Shown: one piece after another, positions 8,379-14,435 of the stretch | Layout: every line of letters begins with the position of its first letter | How positions within the stretch are numbered: the first letter of the stretch is position 1 | Assembly (NCBI RefSeq): GCF_027587205.1 | Contig: NZ_JAPDOD010000023.1 | Coordinates: 1 to 64,000 of the forward strand | Source: Solirubrobacter ginsenosidimutans | GTDB taxonomy: Bacteria; Actinomycetota; Thermoleophilia; Solirubrobacterales; Solirubrobacteraceae | Length of the DNA stretch: 64,000 nucleotides | Reading direction: 5' to 3' | The notes under the pieces: model-generated | The model's input: only the letters and a program-made list of their open reading frames with translations | What the model was told of the DNA's origin: nothing | Databases searched by the model: none | Translations under genes and position numbers: made by a program

Positions 8379-8381
8379 GAC

Positions 8382-8924
8382 CGTGCCCAGGTCGATCCGT
8401 TGCCGCCTCCGGCCGAGCCGGCGCCGCTGGACGCGCCGATCGCCCCGATCACGGGTGACACGCTCGCGTGGGCGCTGCCCGAACTCACCACGTTCGCCAC
8501 CGTGCTCAGCGTCGAGGTCCTCTGGGAAGCGATGGTGGCGGGGCACGACGGCTGGTACCGGCCGCGTGAGCAACGGATCGCGATCAACACTGCGATGTCG
8601 GTCGATCAGCAGGCCGCGGCGGTGGTGCACGAGCTCGCGCACGCGCTCGTCGACCTCGACCGCCACGGCGAGGACCCGGCGATGGACTACGCGATGGAGG
8701 AGCTGGTGGCCGAGTCGGTCGCGCACGTGGTGTGCGGGTTCGTTGGCCTCGATACCTCGGGCAACTCGATTCCGTATCTCGCGGCGTGGCGCGAGAGCAC
8801 CGCGGCGGACGCGTTTGAGCGTGTCGCTGGGCTCGTCGATCGCCTCGCACGGCGCCTCGAAGACGCGCTCGACCCGTCCGGCGACGAGGCGGTCGGCACG
8901 GCACCGGTGAGCGCTGCGGGGTAG
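8382..8924 (+). pseudogene. ArdC-like anti-restriction protein, C-terminal half (3' part of the split gene)
   Basis: The ardC frame resumes here with RAQVDPLPPP and runs 180 residues to TAG 8924. It contains the zincin-like metallopeptidase core: HELAHAL with the two His ligands and Glu, then the downstream Glu-rich helix EELVAESVAHVV. Continuing codon 129 at 3983 directly into CGT 8382 restores a single uninterrupted ArdC. A TTG at 8400 could in principle start translation but has no good ribosome site, so this half is most likely not expressed as a functional protein. Confidence 0.85.
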
Positions 8925-9101
8925 GCGCATCCGTCCCGGCGTCGGCGTGGGCCGGGGTGTGGGAGTGGGGACCGGGCTTGCTCGCATGCTGCCTCGTCCG
9001 GGCGCAATCCGCCACGCCACCTGCGCCCTGCGGGTGCCCGCTCACAGGTTCGCGGCGCAGGTGGCGCGTGCGTTCGCGCCCTCCCGGGCTTCGGCATCCG
9101 C

Positions 9102-9668
9102 ATGCCCAGCCCCCACACCACAAACCGCCCCGACAAGCCGACGGCCAACCAGCTGCGCTACCTGCGCCAGCTCGCCAACCGCGCCGGTCAGACCTTCACC
9201 TACCCGACCACCAAGCATCAGGCCTCCGCCGAGATCCGCCGGCTCAAGAAGCTCGCCGAGGACAGCCGGCTCGAGCGCGAGGTCGAACGTGACCGCCTCC
9301 AGCGCGAGGTCGAGCTGCCCGCCGACGCCGCCGCCTACCGCGAGGACGAAGTTACCGGCCACGGCGCGGGCGCGCACTGGACTCACCATCCCGACGAGCG
9401 GCCCGCGCCGACCGCCGGCGCCGAGCGCAAGCTCGCCAGCTACGAGCTCCCCGACGGGACCGAGCGCGCGCTCTTCGCCCAACGCATCCGCGGCCGCGTC
9501 GCCATCAGCGACCGCCCCACCAGCGGCCACGGCCGCGTCTACCTCGTCGAACGCCACGTCCACAGCCAGGACGAGATGGACGCCCTCATCGCCCACTACA
9601 TCGCCGACAGCGTCGACCGCGGCGAACCCGCCGTCCTCGTTCCCACCAACCCGGAGCTCGGACGATGA
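9102..9668 (+). CDS. Conserved hypothetical protein of actinobacterial mobile elements
   Basis: 188 residues starting MPSPHTTNRPDKPTANQLRY. Residues 10-65 form a Lys/Arg-rich helical segment (TANQLRYLRQLANRAGQTF, then AEIRRLKKLAED) resembling small domains often found beside ardC in actinobacterial islands. A more beta-rich part ends with YLVERHVHSQDEMDALIAHY. I do not recognise a catalytic motif. Its stop overlaps the start of the next gene by four bases (ATGA), so the two are translationally coupled. It follows ardC by 177 bp and probably shared its operon before the insertion. Confidence 0.65.
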   Translation: MPSPHTTNRPDKPTANQLRYLRQLANRAGQTFTYPTTKHQASAEIRRLKKLAEDSRLEREVERDRLQREVELPADAAAYREDEVTGHGAGAHWTHHPDERPAPTAGAERKLASYELPDGTERALFAQRIRGRVAISDRPTSGHGRVYLVERHVHSQDEMDALIAHYIADSVDRGEPAVLVPTNPELGR

Positions 9669-10204
9669 CCACCACCGAAGCGACTCGCGAGCGCCGCCAG
9701 GCGCTCGCGGCGTTCTACGACGCCCACCAGCGATCCCTCCAGCGCCTCGTCCATATCAAGGCCGGCGGCGCCGGCGCCGAGGCCGTCCTCGACGCGTGCG
9801 CGTTCGCCTGGCTCACGCTCGTTCGCCGGACCGACGTCACGCTCGACGACCGCGGCTTCGGCTGGCTGGCGACCGTCGCGATGCACGAGGCATGGCGTAC
9901 CAAGCGTGACTGCCGCGAAGTTCCCTGTGGGACGTTCGCCACGAGATGCGAGGACGATCGCGAGCTCACCGATCCACCGAGCCTGGCCAGCGACCCGCTC
10001 GATCGCGTCCTCGCCGCAGAGCTGCACCGAGAACGCGTTGCGCGTTTTGCCGAGCTGATCGCGAGCGAGCGGCGTGATCTCTTGCTCTTGGCGGGCGGCT
10101 ATCGCTACCGCGAGATCGCCACGCTCACCGCGAGCACCTACACCGCAGTCAACCACCGGATCACGCGAGGGCGTGCCCGTCTGCGAGACGCGTCCGCGAG
10201 CTAG
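9665..10204 (+). CDS. Sigma-70-like (ECF-type) regulator of the island
   Basis: 179 residues from ATG 9665. The C-terminus is a region-4-like helix-turn-helix: LLLLAGGYRYREIATLTAST followed by AVNHRITRGRARLRD. The N-terminal 100 residues match the overall helical layout of ECF sigma region 2 only weakly (YDAHQRSLQRLVHIKAG, then DDRGFGWLATVAMHEAWR). It may therefore be a true ECF sigma factor or an HTH regulator derived from one. It overlaps the upstream gene by four bases and the convergent gene by four. Three copies of an exact-spacing 28-bp motif before nearby minus-strand genes are candidate targets. Confidence 0.65.
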   Translation: MTTTEATRERRQALAAFYDAHQRSLQRLVHIKAGGAGAEAVLDACAFAWLTLVRRTDVTLDDRGFGWLATVAMHEAWRTKRDCREVPCGTFATRCEDDRELTDPPSLASDPLDRVLAAELHRERVARFAELIASERRDLLLLAGGYRYREIATLTASTYTAVNHRITRGRARLRDASAS

Positions 10205-10566
10205 GCACGAGGGCCCGCCGCCGGGTTCGTGCTAATCGAGGTCCGCTCGAACGGCGGGATGTCGGCCTGGTCGGCCTCTAGAGCGATCCACAGCGTAACC
10301 GGACCCATCCGCACGACGAGGGTCGCGCGATCGCGCTCATCCCAACCGGCGCCGTCGAGCAACGCCGCGGTGATCAGGAACCCCGCCGTTGCGTCCGCGA
10401 ACGCCACCGCCACCGCGTCCACGCCACCGTCGGACAGCTTCTCGCCGCCGGCGAGCAGGCCGTCGAGGATCGCGATCGTCACCAGCGGCTCGCCCACAAC
10501 GATCGCGACCTGCACGCGCCGCCCCGTCCAACCCAACAGCAGCGTCAGCAGCTCTTCGTAGGTCAC
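10201..10566 (-). CDS. Small conserved hypothetical protein (121 aa)
   Basis: Start chosen at GTG 10566 (VTYEELLTLLLGWTGRRVQV), where protein-like composition begins; the frame is open upstream but becomes Arg-rich noise. The product is acidic and amphipathic, with alternating strands and helices (VVGEPLVTIAILDG, then RATLVVRMGPVTLWIALEAD). This may be a small sensor or binding fold; no named domain is recognised. A motif shared with two other genes lies at 10727-10754, giving a leader of about 150 bases. Confidence 0.6.
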   Translation of the reverse strand: MTYEELLTLLLGWTGRRVQVAIVVGEPLVTIAILDGLLAGGEKLSDGGVDAVAVAFADATAGFLITAALLDGAGWDERDRATLVVRMGPVTLWIALEADQADIPPFERTSISTNPAAGPRA

Positions 10567-10726
10567 TGCCCGCACGCTCGCGCATGCCGCGTCCGTCCGG
10601 TATCCCCTCGTTGCAGGATCGCGTGGGGGATGCCCAACCGCCGAATGCAGGACCCCTTCGGCGGGGGCGCGGCCGTCGGTGTTCGGCGCCGCGCGCCCGC
10701 CCCGGACGGGTAGCCGGTCACCACCT

Positions 10727-10754
10727 ATAGGCGCAAGGATCACATTCTCGCCCC
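10727..10754 (-). promoter_or_regulatory. 28-bp repeated promoter-like motif, copy 1
   Basis: On the minus strand GGGGC, 15 bases, GCGCCTAT. Both boxes and the 15-base spacing are identical to the copies at 11756 and 12547. Here it lies about 160 bases upstream of the GTG at 10566. Confidence 0.55.
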
Positions 10755-10909
10755 TCGGATCTCGCCGCCAGCAGGCCCACGGGGCGGCTCGGGGTCTCGG
10801 TGAGTGCTCGCGTCGCCGACGTGCCGTCCCAACGGGGCCGCAGGGACGGCTACGCCGTTGGCACCAAGTCGGGCCGGTTCGGCAACGGGGCGGTGCGCGG
10901 CAACGGCGA

Positions 10910-11296
10910 CTACGGAAAGCGCCGCCGCCGTGGGTCCTGGCTGCGGCGCGTCGCCGGCGACGGGTCCGCCGCCGGCGACGGCGGCTTGCGGGCGCGGTCG
11001 GCCAACTGGAGAAGCACGCGCTGGGCATGCTCGTCGGGCAGCGCGTGCAGCGACTCCAGGGCGCCGGCGAACTCCGCCAGCTCGAGGTCCGGCACCTCGA
11101 GCGCGAGCCGGCCGGCCCAGCGGATCGCCGAGCGCTCGAAGCGCTTGTCGTCCTTCGCTTCGATCACGAGCAGGATGGCCAGCGCGTCGCGGAGCGCGAC
11201 CCAGCCGAGCTCGGCGGCGGTGGCCTCGATGAGGGGCAGGTTGCCGACTCGGATGGCGCGTGTCAGGCGGGTGTAGGGCGATCCGTCGCTCGTCAT
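10910..11296 (-). CDS. Small helical hypothetical protein with an SOS-type box at its start
   Basis: 128 residues from ATG 11296 (MTSDGSPYTRLTRAIRVGNL). An in-frame ATG also exists at 11308, but it lies inside a palindrome that fits a LexA box, so I prefer 11296. The protein is alpha-helical and resembles repeat-type scaffold proteins (LGWVALRDALAILLVIEAKD, then LEVPDLELAEFAGALESLHA). The last 25 residues are Arg/Pro/Ser-rich and may be low-complexity tail. No function is recognised. Confidence 0.6.
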   Translation of the reverse strand: MTSDGSPYTRLTRAIRVGNLPLIEATAAELGWVALRDALAILLVIEAKDDKRFERSAIRWAGRLALEVPDLELAEFAGALESLHALPDEHAQRVLLQLADRARKPPSPAADPSPATRRSQDPRRRRFP

Positions 11297-11299
11297 ATA

Positions 11300-11313
11300 C
11301 GAACACATGTTCG
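11300..11313. promoter_or_regulatory. LexA/SOS-type box
   Basis: CGAACACATGTTCG, a 12-of-14 palindrome (central CA/TG pair off) that fits the GAAC-N4-GTTC pattern of actinobacterial and Gram-positive LexA operators. It lies four bases before the ATG at 11296, where a repressor would block transcription, suggesting DNA-damage induction of this mobile-element gene. Confidence 0.5.
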
Positions 11314-11381
11314 CATGCGCGGCGACGGATGCGCAGCTGGCCAGCCGCGCAACCGCGCATCCGTGCGGGGCCTGCTCTGCG

Positions 11382-11720
11382 TCAGCCGGCGGTGGAGTAC
11401 GCGGCGATCCGCTTCCCGGGGCGGACGCATCTGGCCAGCCGGGGCAGCTCGGACGCCAGCGCGGTCTGGCACGTCCAGCCAGCGTGCTTGCGCAGGCAGG
11501 AGGAGCCGCCGCAGAGAGCGTGCGAACGGAAGTAGGTGGGCAGGATCGTGCGGGCGGTCGAGCACGGCACCCTGCCGCGTTGGACGATGATGCCGATGCG
11601 CGCGCCGTCGTCGCGGATCAGGCCGCAGGAACGCTCGGCCGCAGGGTGCGCGCCCGAGACGCCGGCCTGCCCGGCGGCCAGGGCGAAGATGAGCACGGCG
11701 AGACGGGTGAGATGCTGCAT
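11382..11720 (-). CDS. Small secreted cysteine-containing protein
   Basis: 112 residues from ATG 11720, with a GGAGG ribosome site ten bases upstream. A Sec signal peptide covers about residues 1-23 (MQHLTRLAVLIFALAAGQAG). The mature part has several Cys (SCGLIRD, GRVPCSTAR, ALCGGSSCLR, WTCQTA, ARCVRPG) and the pattern of a small secreted actinobacterial family: CG, a beta-rich core, a V-x-C-x-x-A-R helix start, then a terminal Cys pair. Function is unknown. The 28-bp motif at 11756-11783 precedes it. Confidence 0.6.
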   Translation of the reverse strand: MQHLTRLAVLIFALAAGQAGVSGAHPAAERSCGLIRDDGARIGIIVQRGRVPCSTARTILPTYFRSHALCGGSSCLRKHAGWTCQTALASELPRLARCVRPGKRIAAYSTAG

Positions 11721-11755
11721 TTGGGAACCTCCGCAGACGTGGGCGTTCGATTCCC

Positions 11756-11783
11756 ATAGGCGCCGCGCGCGAAATCTCGCCCC
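11756..11783 (-). promoter_or_regulatory. 28-bp repeated promoter-like motif, copy 2
   Basis: GGGGC-N15-GCGCCTAT on the minus strand, ending 36 bases before the ATG at 11720. A GCGCCTAT box used as a -10-like element would give a short leader that still contains the GGAGG site. Confidence 0.55.
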
Positions 11784-11822
11784 CTCTACATCACGCGTGC
11801 GTTCACGCGGTGCGAGACGCCG

Positions 11823-12008
11823 TCAGCCGTCGATCCTGCCGTGGTCATCGTCTCGGCCCGTGTCCTCGTCGTCGCCTTCGGCGATAAGGCTCCGCGGCAG
11901 GGGCGCGCACACACCGCAGACGCCGCGCAGGAGGCGGCCGTCAGGGCCATTGACGGGCGGTAGCGGCTGCCCGCGGCACCACGGACATTCGTCGTCTGGC
12001 GAGCTCAT
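11823..12008 (-). CDS. Small zinc-ribbon-like protein (61 aa)
   Basis: ATG 12008 overlaps the stop of the upstream 42-residue gene (ATGA). The product MSSPDDECPWCRGQPLPPVN has one C-x2-C pair near residues 8-11 and a second (CGVC) near 31-34, spaced for a single zinc ribbon. An acidic tail (EGDDEDTGRDDD) follows. It is probably a small DNA- or protein-binding accessory of the island. The coupled zinc-ribbon neighbour supports its being real. Confidence 0.55.
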   Translation of the reverse strand: MSSPDDECPWCRGQPLPPVNGPDGRLLRGVCGVCAPLPRSLIAEGDDEDTGRDDDHGRIDG

Positions 12009-12133
12009 TGCGGTTCGCTCGGCACGTCGATCGGCGTACAGCCCTCGAGTTCCTCGACGCAGCGTTCGCAGATGACCCGTTGCCCGTCGCGGCTGGCGGT
12101 CACATCCCCGCAGCATTCGCAGCGCACCGTCAC
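12005..12133 (-). CDS. Tiny zinc-ribbon protein (42 aa)
   Basis: Reads VTVRCECCGDVTASRDGQRV, then ICERCVEELEGCTP, from GTG 12133 to TGA 12005. Two C-x2-C knuckles (CECC, CERC) 14 residues apart form a classic minimal zinc ribbon. Its stop overlaps the ATG of the next zinc-ribbon gene. The size alone would exclude it from most gene calls; the Cys pattern and coupling are the evidence. Confidence 0.5.
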   Translation of the reverse strand: MTVRCECCGDVTASRDGQRVICERCVEELEGCTPIDVPSEPQ

Positions 12134-12173
12134 GACGGCGAGCGTAGAGCTGGAGGTTCTCGACTGCAGTCAC

Positions 12174-12539
12174 TCATCCGTCCAGCCGCCCTCGGCGGAC
12201 GACGTTTACGAGCGTGATCACGAACCGCAGCAGCGCCCGTGTGGCGATGAAACTGGGTGCACCGCGCGGATCGGTGTCTTTGGACCCGGCGTTCGATGGC
12301 GGCCAATTGACGGCGGGAGCTTTGGCGCCTAGGGGTGCGATGTGTTCGGGCGTGTAGCGAAGCCGCGTGGTCATGACGGCTGCGAGCTCGGCGTCGACGG
12401 CGTTGGCGAGCACGTACGCGTCGTTGCAGAGTGGGGTGTGGCCGGCAGCGAGCATCACCAAGGTCAGCTCCGACGCGGCCTCGGAGAGTGCATCAGCCGC
12501 TCGGTCCATCGCGCGCAGGACAGGATTGTCTTCGGTCAT
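12174..12539 (-). CDS. Hypothetical protein (121 aa)
   Basis: Starts at ATG 12539 after AAGGAG, giving MTEDNPVLRAMDRAADALSE. The first 60 residues are a clear amphipathic helical bundle (AASELTLVMLAAGHTPLCND, then YVLANAVDAELAAVM); the rest is less ordered, with a basic C-terminus. No family is recognised. It is probably the first gene of a run with the two zinc-ribbon genes. The 28-bp motif at 12547-12574 abuts its ribosome site. Confidence 0.6.
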   Translation of the reverse strand: MTEDNPVLRAMDRAADALSEAASELTLVMLAAGHTPLCNDAYVLANAVDAELAAVMTTRLRYTPEHIAPLGAKAPAVNWPPSNAGSKDTDPRGAPSFIATRALLRFVITLVNVVRRGRLDG

Positions 12540-12546
12540 GCTCCTT

Positions 12547-12574
12547 ATAGGCGCGCGAGCAAGAACTTTGCCCC
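12547..12574 (-). promoter_or_regulatory. 28-bp repeated promoter-like motif, copy 3
   Basis: GGGGC-N15-GCGCCTAT on the minus strand. The GCGCCTAT box runs almost into the AAGGAG of the gene at 12539, leaving only seven bases before ATG. If it is a promoter, the transcript would be nearly leaderless. Confidence 0.55.
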
Positions 12575-12845
12575 CGGCGACGTTCTTCGTGTCGGCGTCA
12601 TTCAGGTGCCCTCGTGGCGAGCGCCGCGTCGCTTGTCACGCTTTACGGCGTCCGTCGTCTGCACTGACGTCGTGGGCCCGGCGGACGGTGGAACCGTTCG
12701 CCGGGACCACGTCTAGCGAACGGCTTCCATGCCTACGTCCCCGGTTCCGGCATCAAGCCACAGAGGACCCGGCACCTGAACGGCGGTGCCGCGCGACACC
12801 GCTGAGGCGATGTCGGCGTTGCGTCGGCCGGGCCACACCCCTGGG
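12575..12845. other. Intergenic, no gene recognised
   Basis: About 270 bp of mixed composition between the motif-bearing gene at 12539 and the stop of the regulator-like gene at 12846. Nothing beyond weak, unsupported open frames is visible. Confidence 0.4.
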
Positions 12846-13733
12846 CTATCCGGCCGCGAAGGTGATTCGGGGCGCGGGAACTGCGGCGATGAGCGCTGCC
12901 CGGTCCGGGTGGAGTGCGGCCATCCCCAGTGTGGTGAGCAGGTGACCGCAGGAGTTGGCCAACGCAGTTTCGGCGGTAACGGGCTCGTACATGTCCGGCA
13001 CGGTCGCCGGTGCGTGGGCGGTGAAGGAAGGTTGCTGTAGGGCGTACTCGGCGAAGGTCACCAGATGGGCGTGACGGGCCTGGTGGAGCTCTTCGTCGGT
13101 CACCTTGCCGTCGCGCAGACGGGAGACGGCTTCGAGACGCGCCTTGACTAGGTCGATCATGGAGTCCGTCATCATCGGCGCGGCCGGATGACCGACGGCT
13201 TTGCGGACCTTGCTGTCGCCGGGCTCGAAGACGTCGCGTATAGCCCGTTCGAGGCGTTCGTAGTCCAGGCGGAGGGTGTAAGCCATGTCGGTCACGGCGT
13301 TGAGTAGCTCGCGCCGCGCCGCGATGGAAGCGCCGGGGTTGTCGAGTCGTCGGAGGATCTCCTGCGCGCTGTGCCGGGCCTGCTTCTTACTCACGCGGGG
13401 GTCGCCCAGCCAGGTGATCATCGCGCGTCGTGCCTGGTCCGTCGGTACGAACTGATCTCCCCAATACATCCAGATGCCTACGGGGATGCGAGCCAGACTC
13501 TTGATCTTGTTGTTTGGTCGGTGATGCAGAAGGGTCAGAAACAGCTGCCGCTGGTTGGCTGAGTAGAGAGCCTGGTGGGAACCTCGCCCTTTGCCCGCCG
13601 AACGGCGCTGGGGGTAGTTCAGCAGCCCGAGTTCGGTCCAGTCCCGCACGAGGCGAACCCCGACCTGGTGTCCGCTGCGGGCTGCGTCGTCGACGAGCTG
13701 GTCGATCGTGCCCGGTTCAAGGATGTCCGCCAC
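12846..13733 (-). CDS. MerR-like helix-turn-helix protein, probably leaderless
   Basis: I start at GTG 13733 (VADILEPGTIDQLVDDAARS), giving 295 residues. Residues about 20-75 resemble a MerR-type winged helix: VRLVRDWTELGLLNYP, then GSHQALYSANQRQLFLTLLH and GIWMYWGD. The helical C-terminal 200 residues are of unknown function. A TAATCT -10-like hexamer sits seven bases before the GTG with no Shine-Dalgarno, consistent with a leaderless mRNA. The frame is open upstream to 13802 but that part lacks protein character. It is divergent from the small membrane-protein gene at 13871, so it may control that gene or the restriction block beyond. Confidence 0.6.
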   Translation of the reverse strand: MADILEPGTIDQLVDDAARSGHQVGVRLVRDWTELGLLNYPQRRSAGKGRGSHQALYSANQRQLFLTLLHHRPNNKIKSLARIPVGIWMYWGDQFVPTDQARRAMITWLGDPRVSKKQARHSAQEILRRLDNPGASIAARRELLNAVTDMAYTLRLDYERLERAIRDVFEPGDSKVRKAVGHPAAPMMTDSMIDLVKARLEAVSRLRDGKVTDEELHQARHAHLVTFAEYALQQPSFTAHAPATVPDMYEPVTAETALANSCGHLLTTLGMAALHPDRAALIAAVPAPRITFAAG

Positions 13734-13740
13734 CTTTTGG

Positions 13741-13746
13741 AGATTA
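13741..13746 (-). promoter_or_regulatory. -10-like element for a leaderless start
   Basis: TAATCT on the minus strand, seven bases upstream of the GTG at 13733. Just upstream is an inverted repeat ACACC-N5-GGTGT (about 13745-13759) that could be an operator. No clear -35 is seen. Confidence 0.4.
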
Positions 13747-13854
13747 CACCGGATTGGTGTGCCCGATCGGTGCTTTTGGCACCCGGACCGGGGATAATCC
13801 ATTGGAGAACGAGCAAACGACCGGGCCGCACATGTGGGCGCCCTGGTGCCTAGA

Positions 13855-13867
13855 AAGGAGGTGATTC
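13855..13867 (+). promoter_or_regulatory. Near-perfect Shine-Dalgarno sequence
   Basis: AAAGGAGGTGATT, complementary to essentially the whole anti-SD tail of 16S rRNA and followed three bases later by ATG 13871. Few genes in this window have a site this strong, which argues that the short frame behind it is translated at high level. Confidence 0.7.
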
Positions 13868-13870
13868 ACG

Positions 13871-14023
13871 ATGCCAAGAACATCTGTGGGCCAAGGCCCC
13901 GGCGATGCCGACAAGTGGTTGGCGCTCGCCAGCGCCCTCGCGGCTCTCGGCTTCCTGCCAAAGGGCTGGCAAAAGACCTTCGCTGCCGCTGGTGCAGCGT
14001 ATTTTCTGATCAAGCTGTTGTAG
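13871..14023 (+). CDS. Small membrane-associated protein (50 aa)
   Basis: ATG 13871 to TAG 14023 encodes MPRTSVGQGPGDADKWLALA, then SALAALGFLPKGWQKTFAAA, ending AAYFLIKLL. Two short hydrophobic helices are separated by a Lys/Trp turn, which suits a small membrane-active or membrane-anchored peptide. It was identified from the exceptional Shine-Dalgarno site and its position between the divergent HTH gene and the methyltransferase. No homologue is known to me; a holin-like, toxin or regulatory peptide role are all open. Confidence 0.6.
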   Translation: MPRTSVGQGPGDADKWLALASALAALGFLPKGWQKTFAAAGAAYFLIKLL

Positions 14024-14435
14024 CCCTGGGCCGCCCCGGTCGCCGGTAGGTGGTCGTCGCACATACCGTCGGTGTCGGGTGCGCAACCTGCAAAACCCCG
14101 GCGCCGGCGGGCAGCCCTCGCGGGCGTACCCATCTGCTGGTGGCTGCTCGCCCTTCCGACGCAGCGCCAAGAGGGACGCGTGCTACGCCAAGGTCCACGA
14201 GGCGGCTCCGGACCGCCCGTACCTGGACCTGTCGCGCGGCGCGCCCGCCTCGGCTGGGACGACTGGAGTCATGACTCGCTCGACTGGCACCGGACGTTCC
14301 CCTGCTCCCGGACACCATCGCAGCTCGCGCCTTGCGTGCGCGCAAATTGCGCGTTGCCACCGCGAGGTCGAGCTCGACGCACGGCTTCAGTGCGGTCCTA
14401 CTGACCGGTCCGGTCGGTAGCCTGCAGCCCCGGCA
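14024..14435. other. Intergenic, no gene recognised
   Basis: About 410 bp between the small peptide gene and the methyltransferase. Open frames exist on both strands but have Arg/Pro/Ala-rich shadow composition and no recognisable domain. Confidence 0.4.

Larger units (their letters stand above)
3984..8381. mobile_element. 4.4-kb element with terminal inverted repeats, inserted in ardC
   Basis: The borders are set by the interrupted ardC reading frame: codon 129 is GAC at 3981-3983 and codon 130 is CGT at 8382-8384. GAC occurs on both sides (3981-3983 and 8379-8381), giving either a 3-bp target duplication or a recombinase coupling sequence. Imperfect 16-bp inverted repeats lie three bases inside each edge. 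The cargo is a HAD hydrolase, a 2H phosphoesterase and a sulfatase, all on the plus strand. At the right end is a minus-strand fragment of a tyrosine recombinase N-terminus, so the element probably moved by a tyrosine recombinase but is now immobile on its own. Confidence 0.8.

Noticed and set aside
14079..14420. Plus-strand frame before the methyltransferase
   Set aside because: No ribosome site, no recognisable domain, and composition like neighbouring shadow frames.
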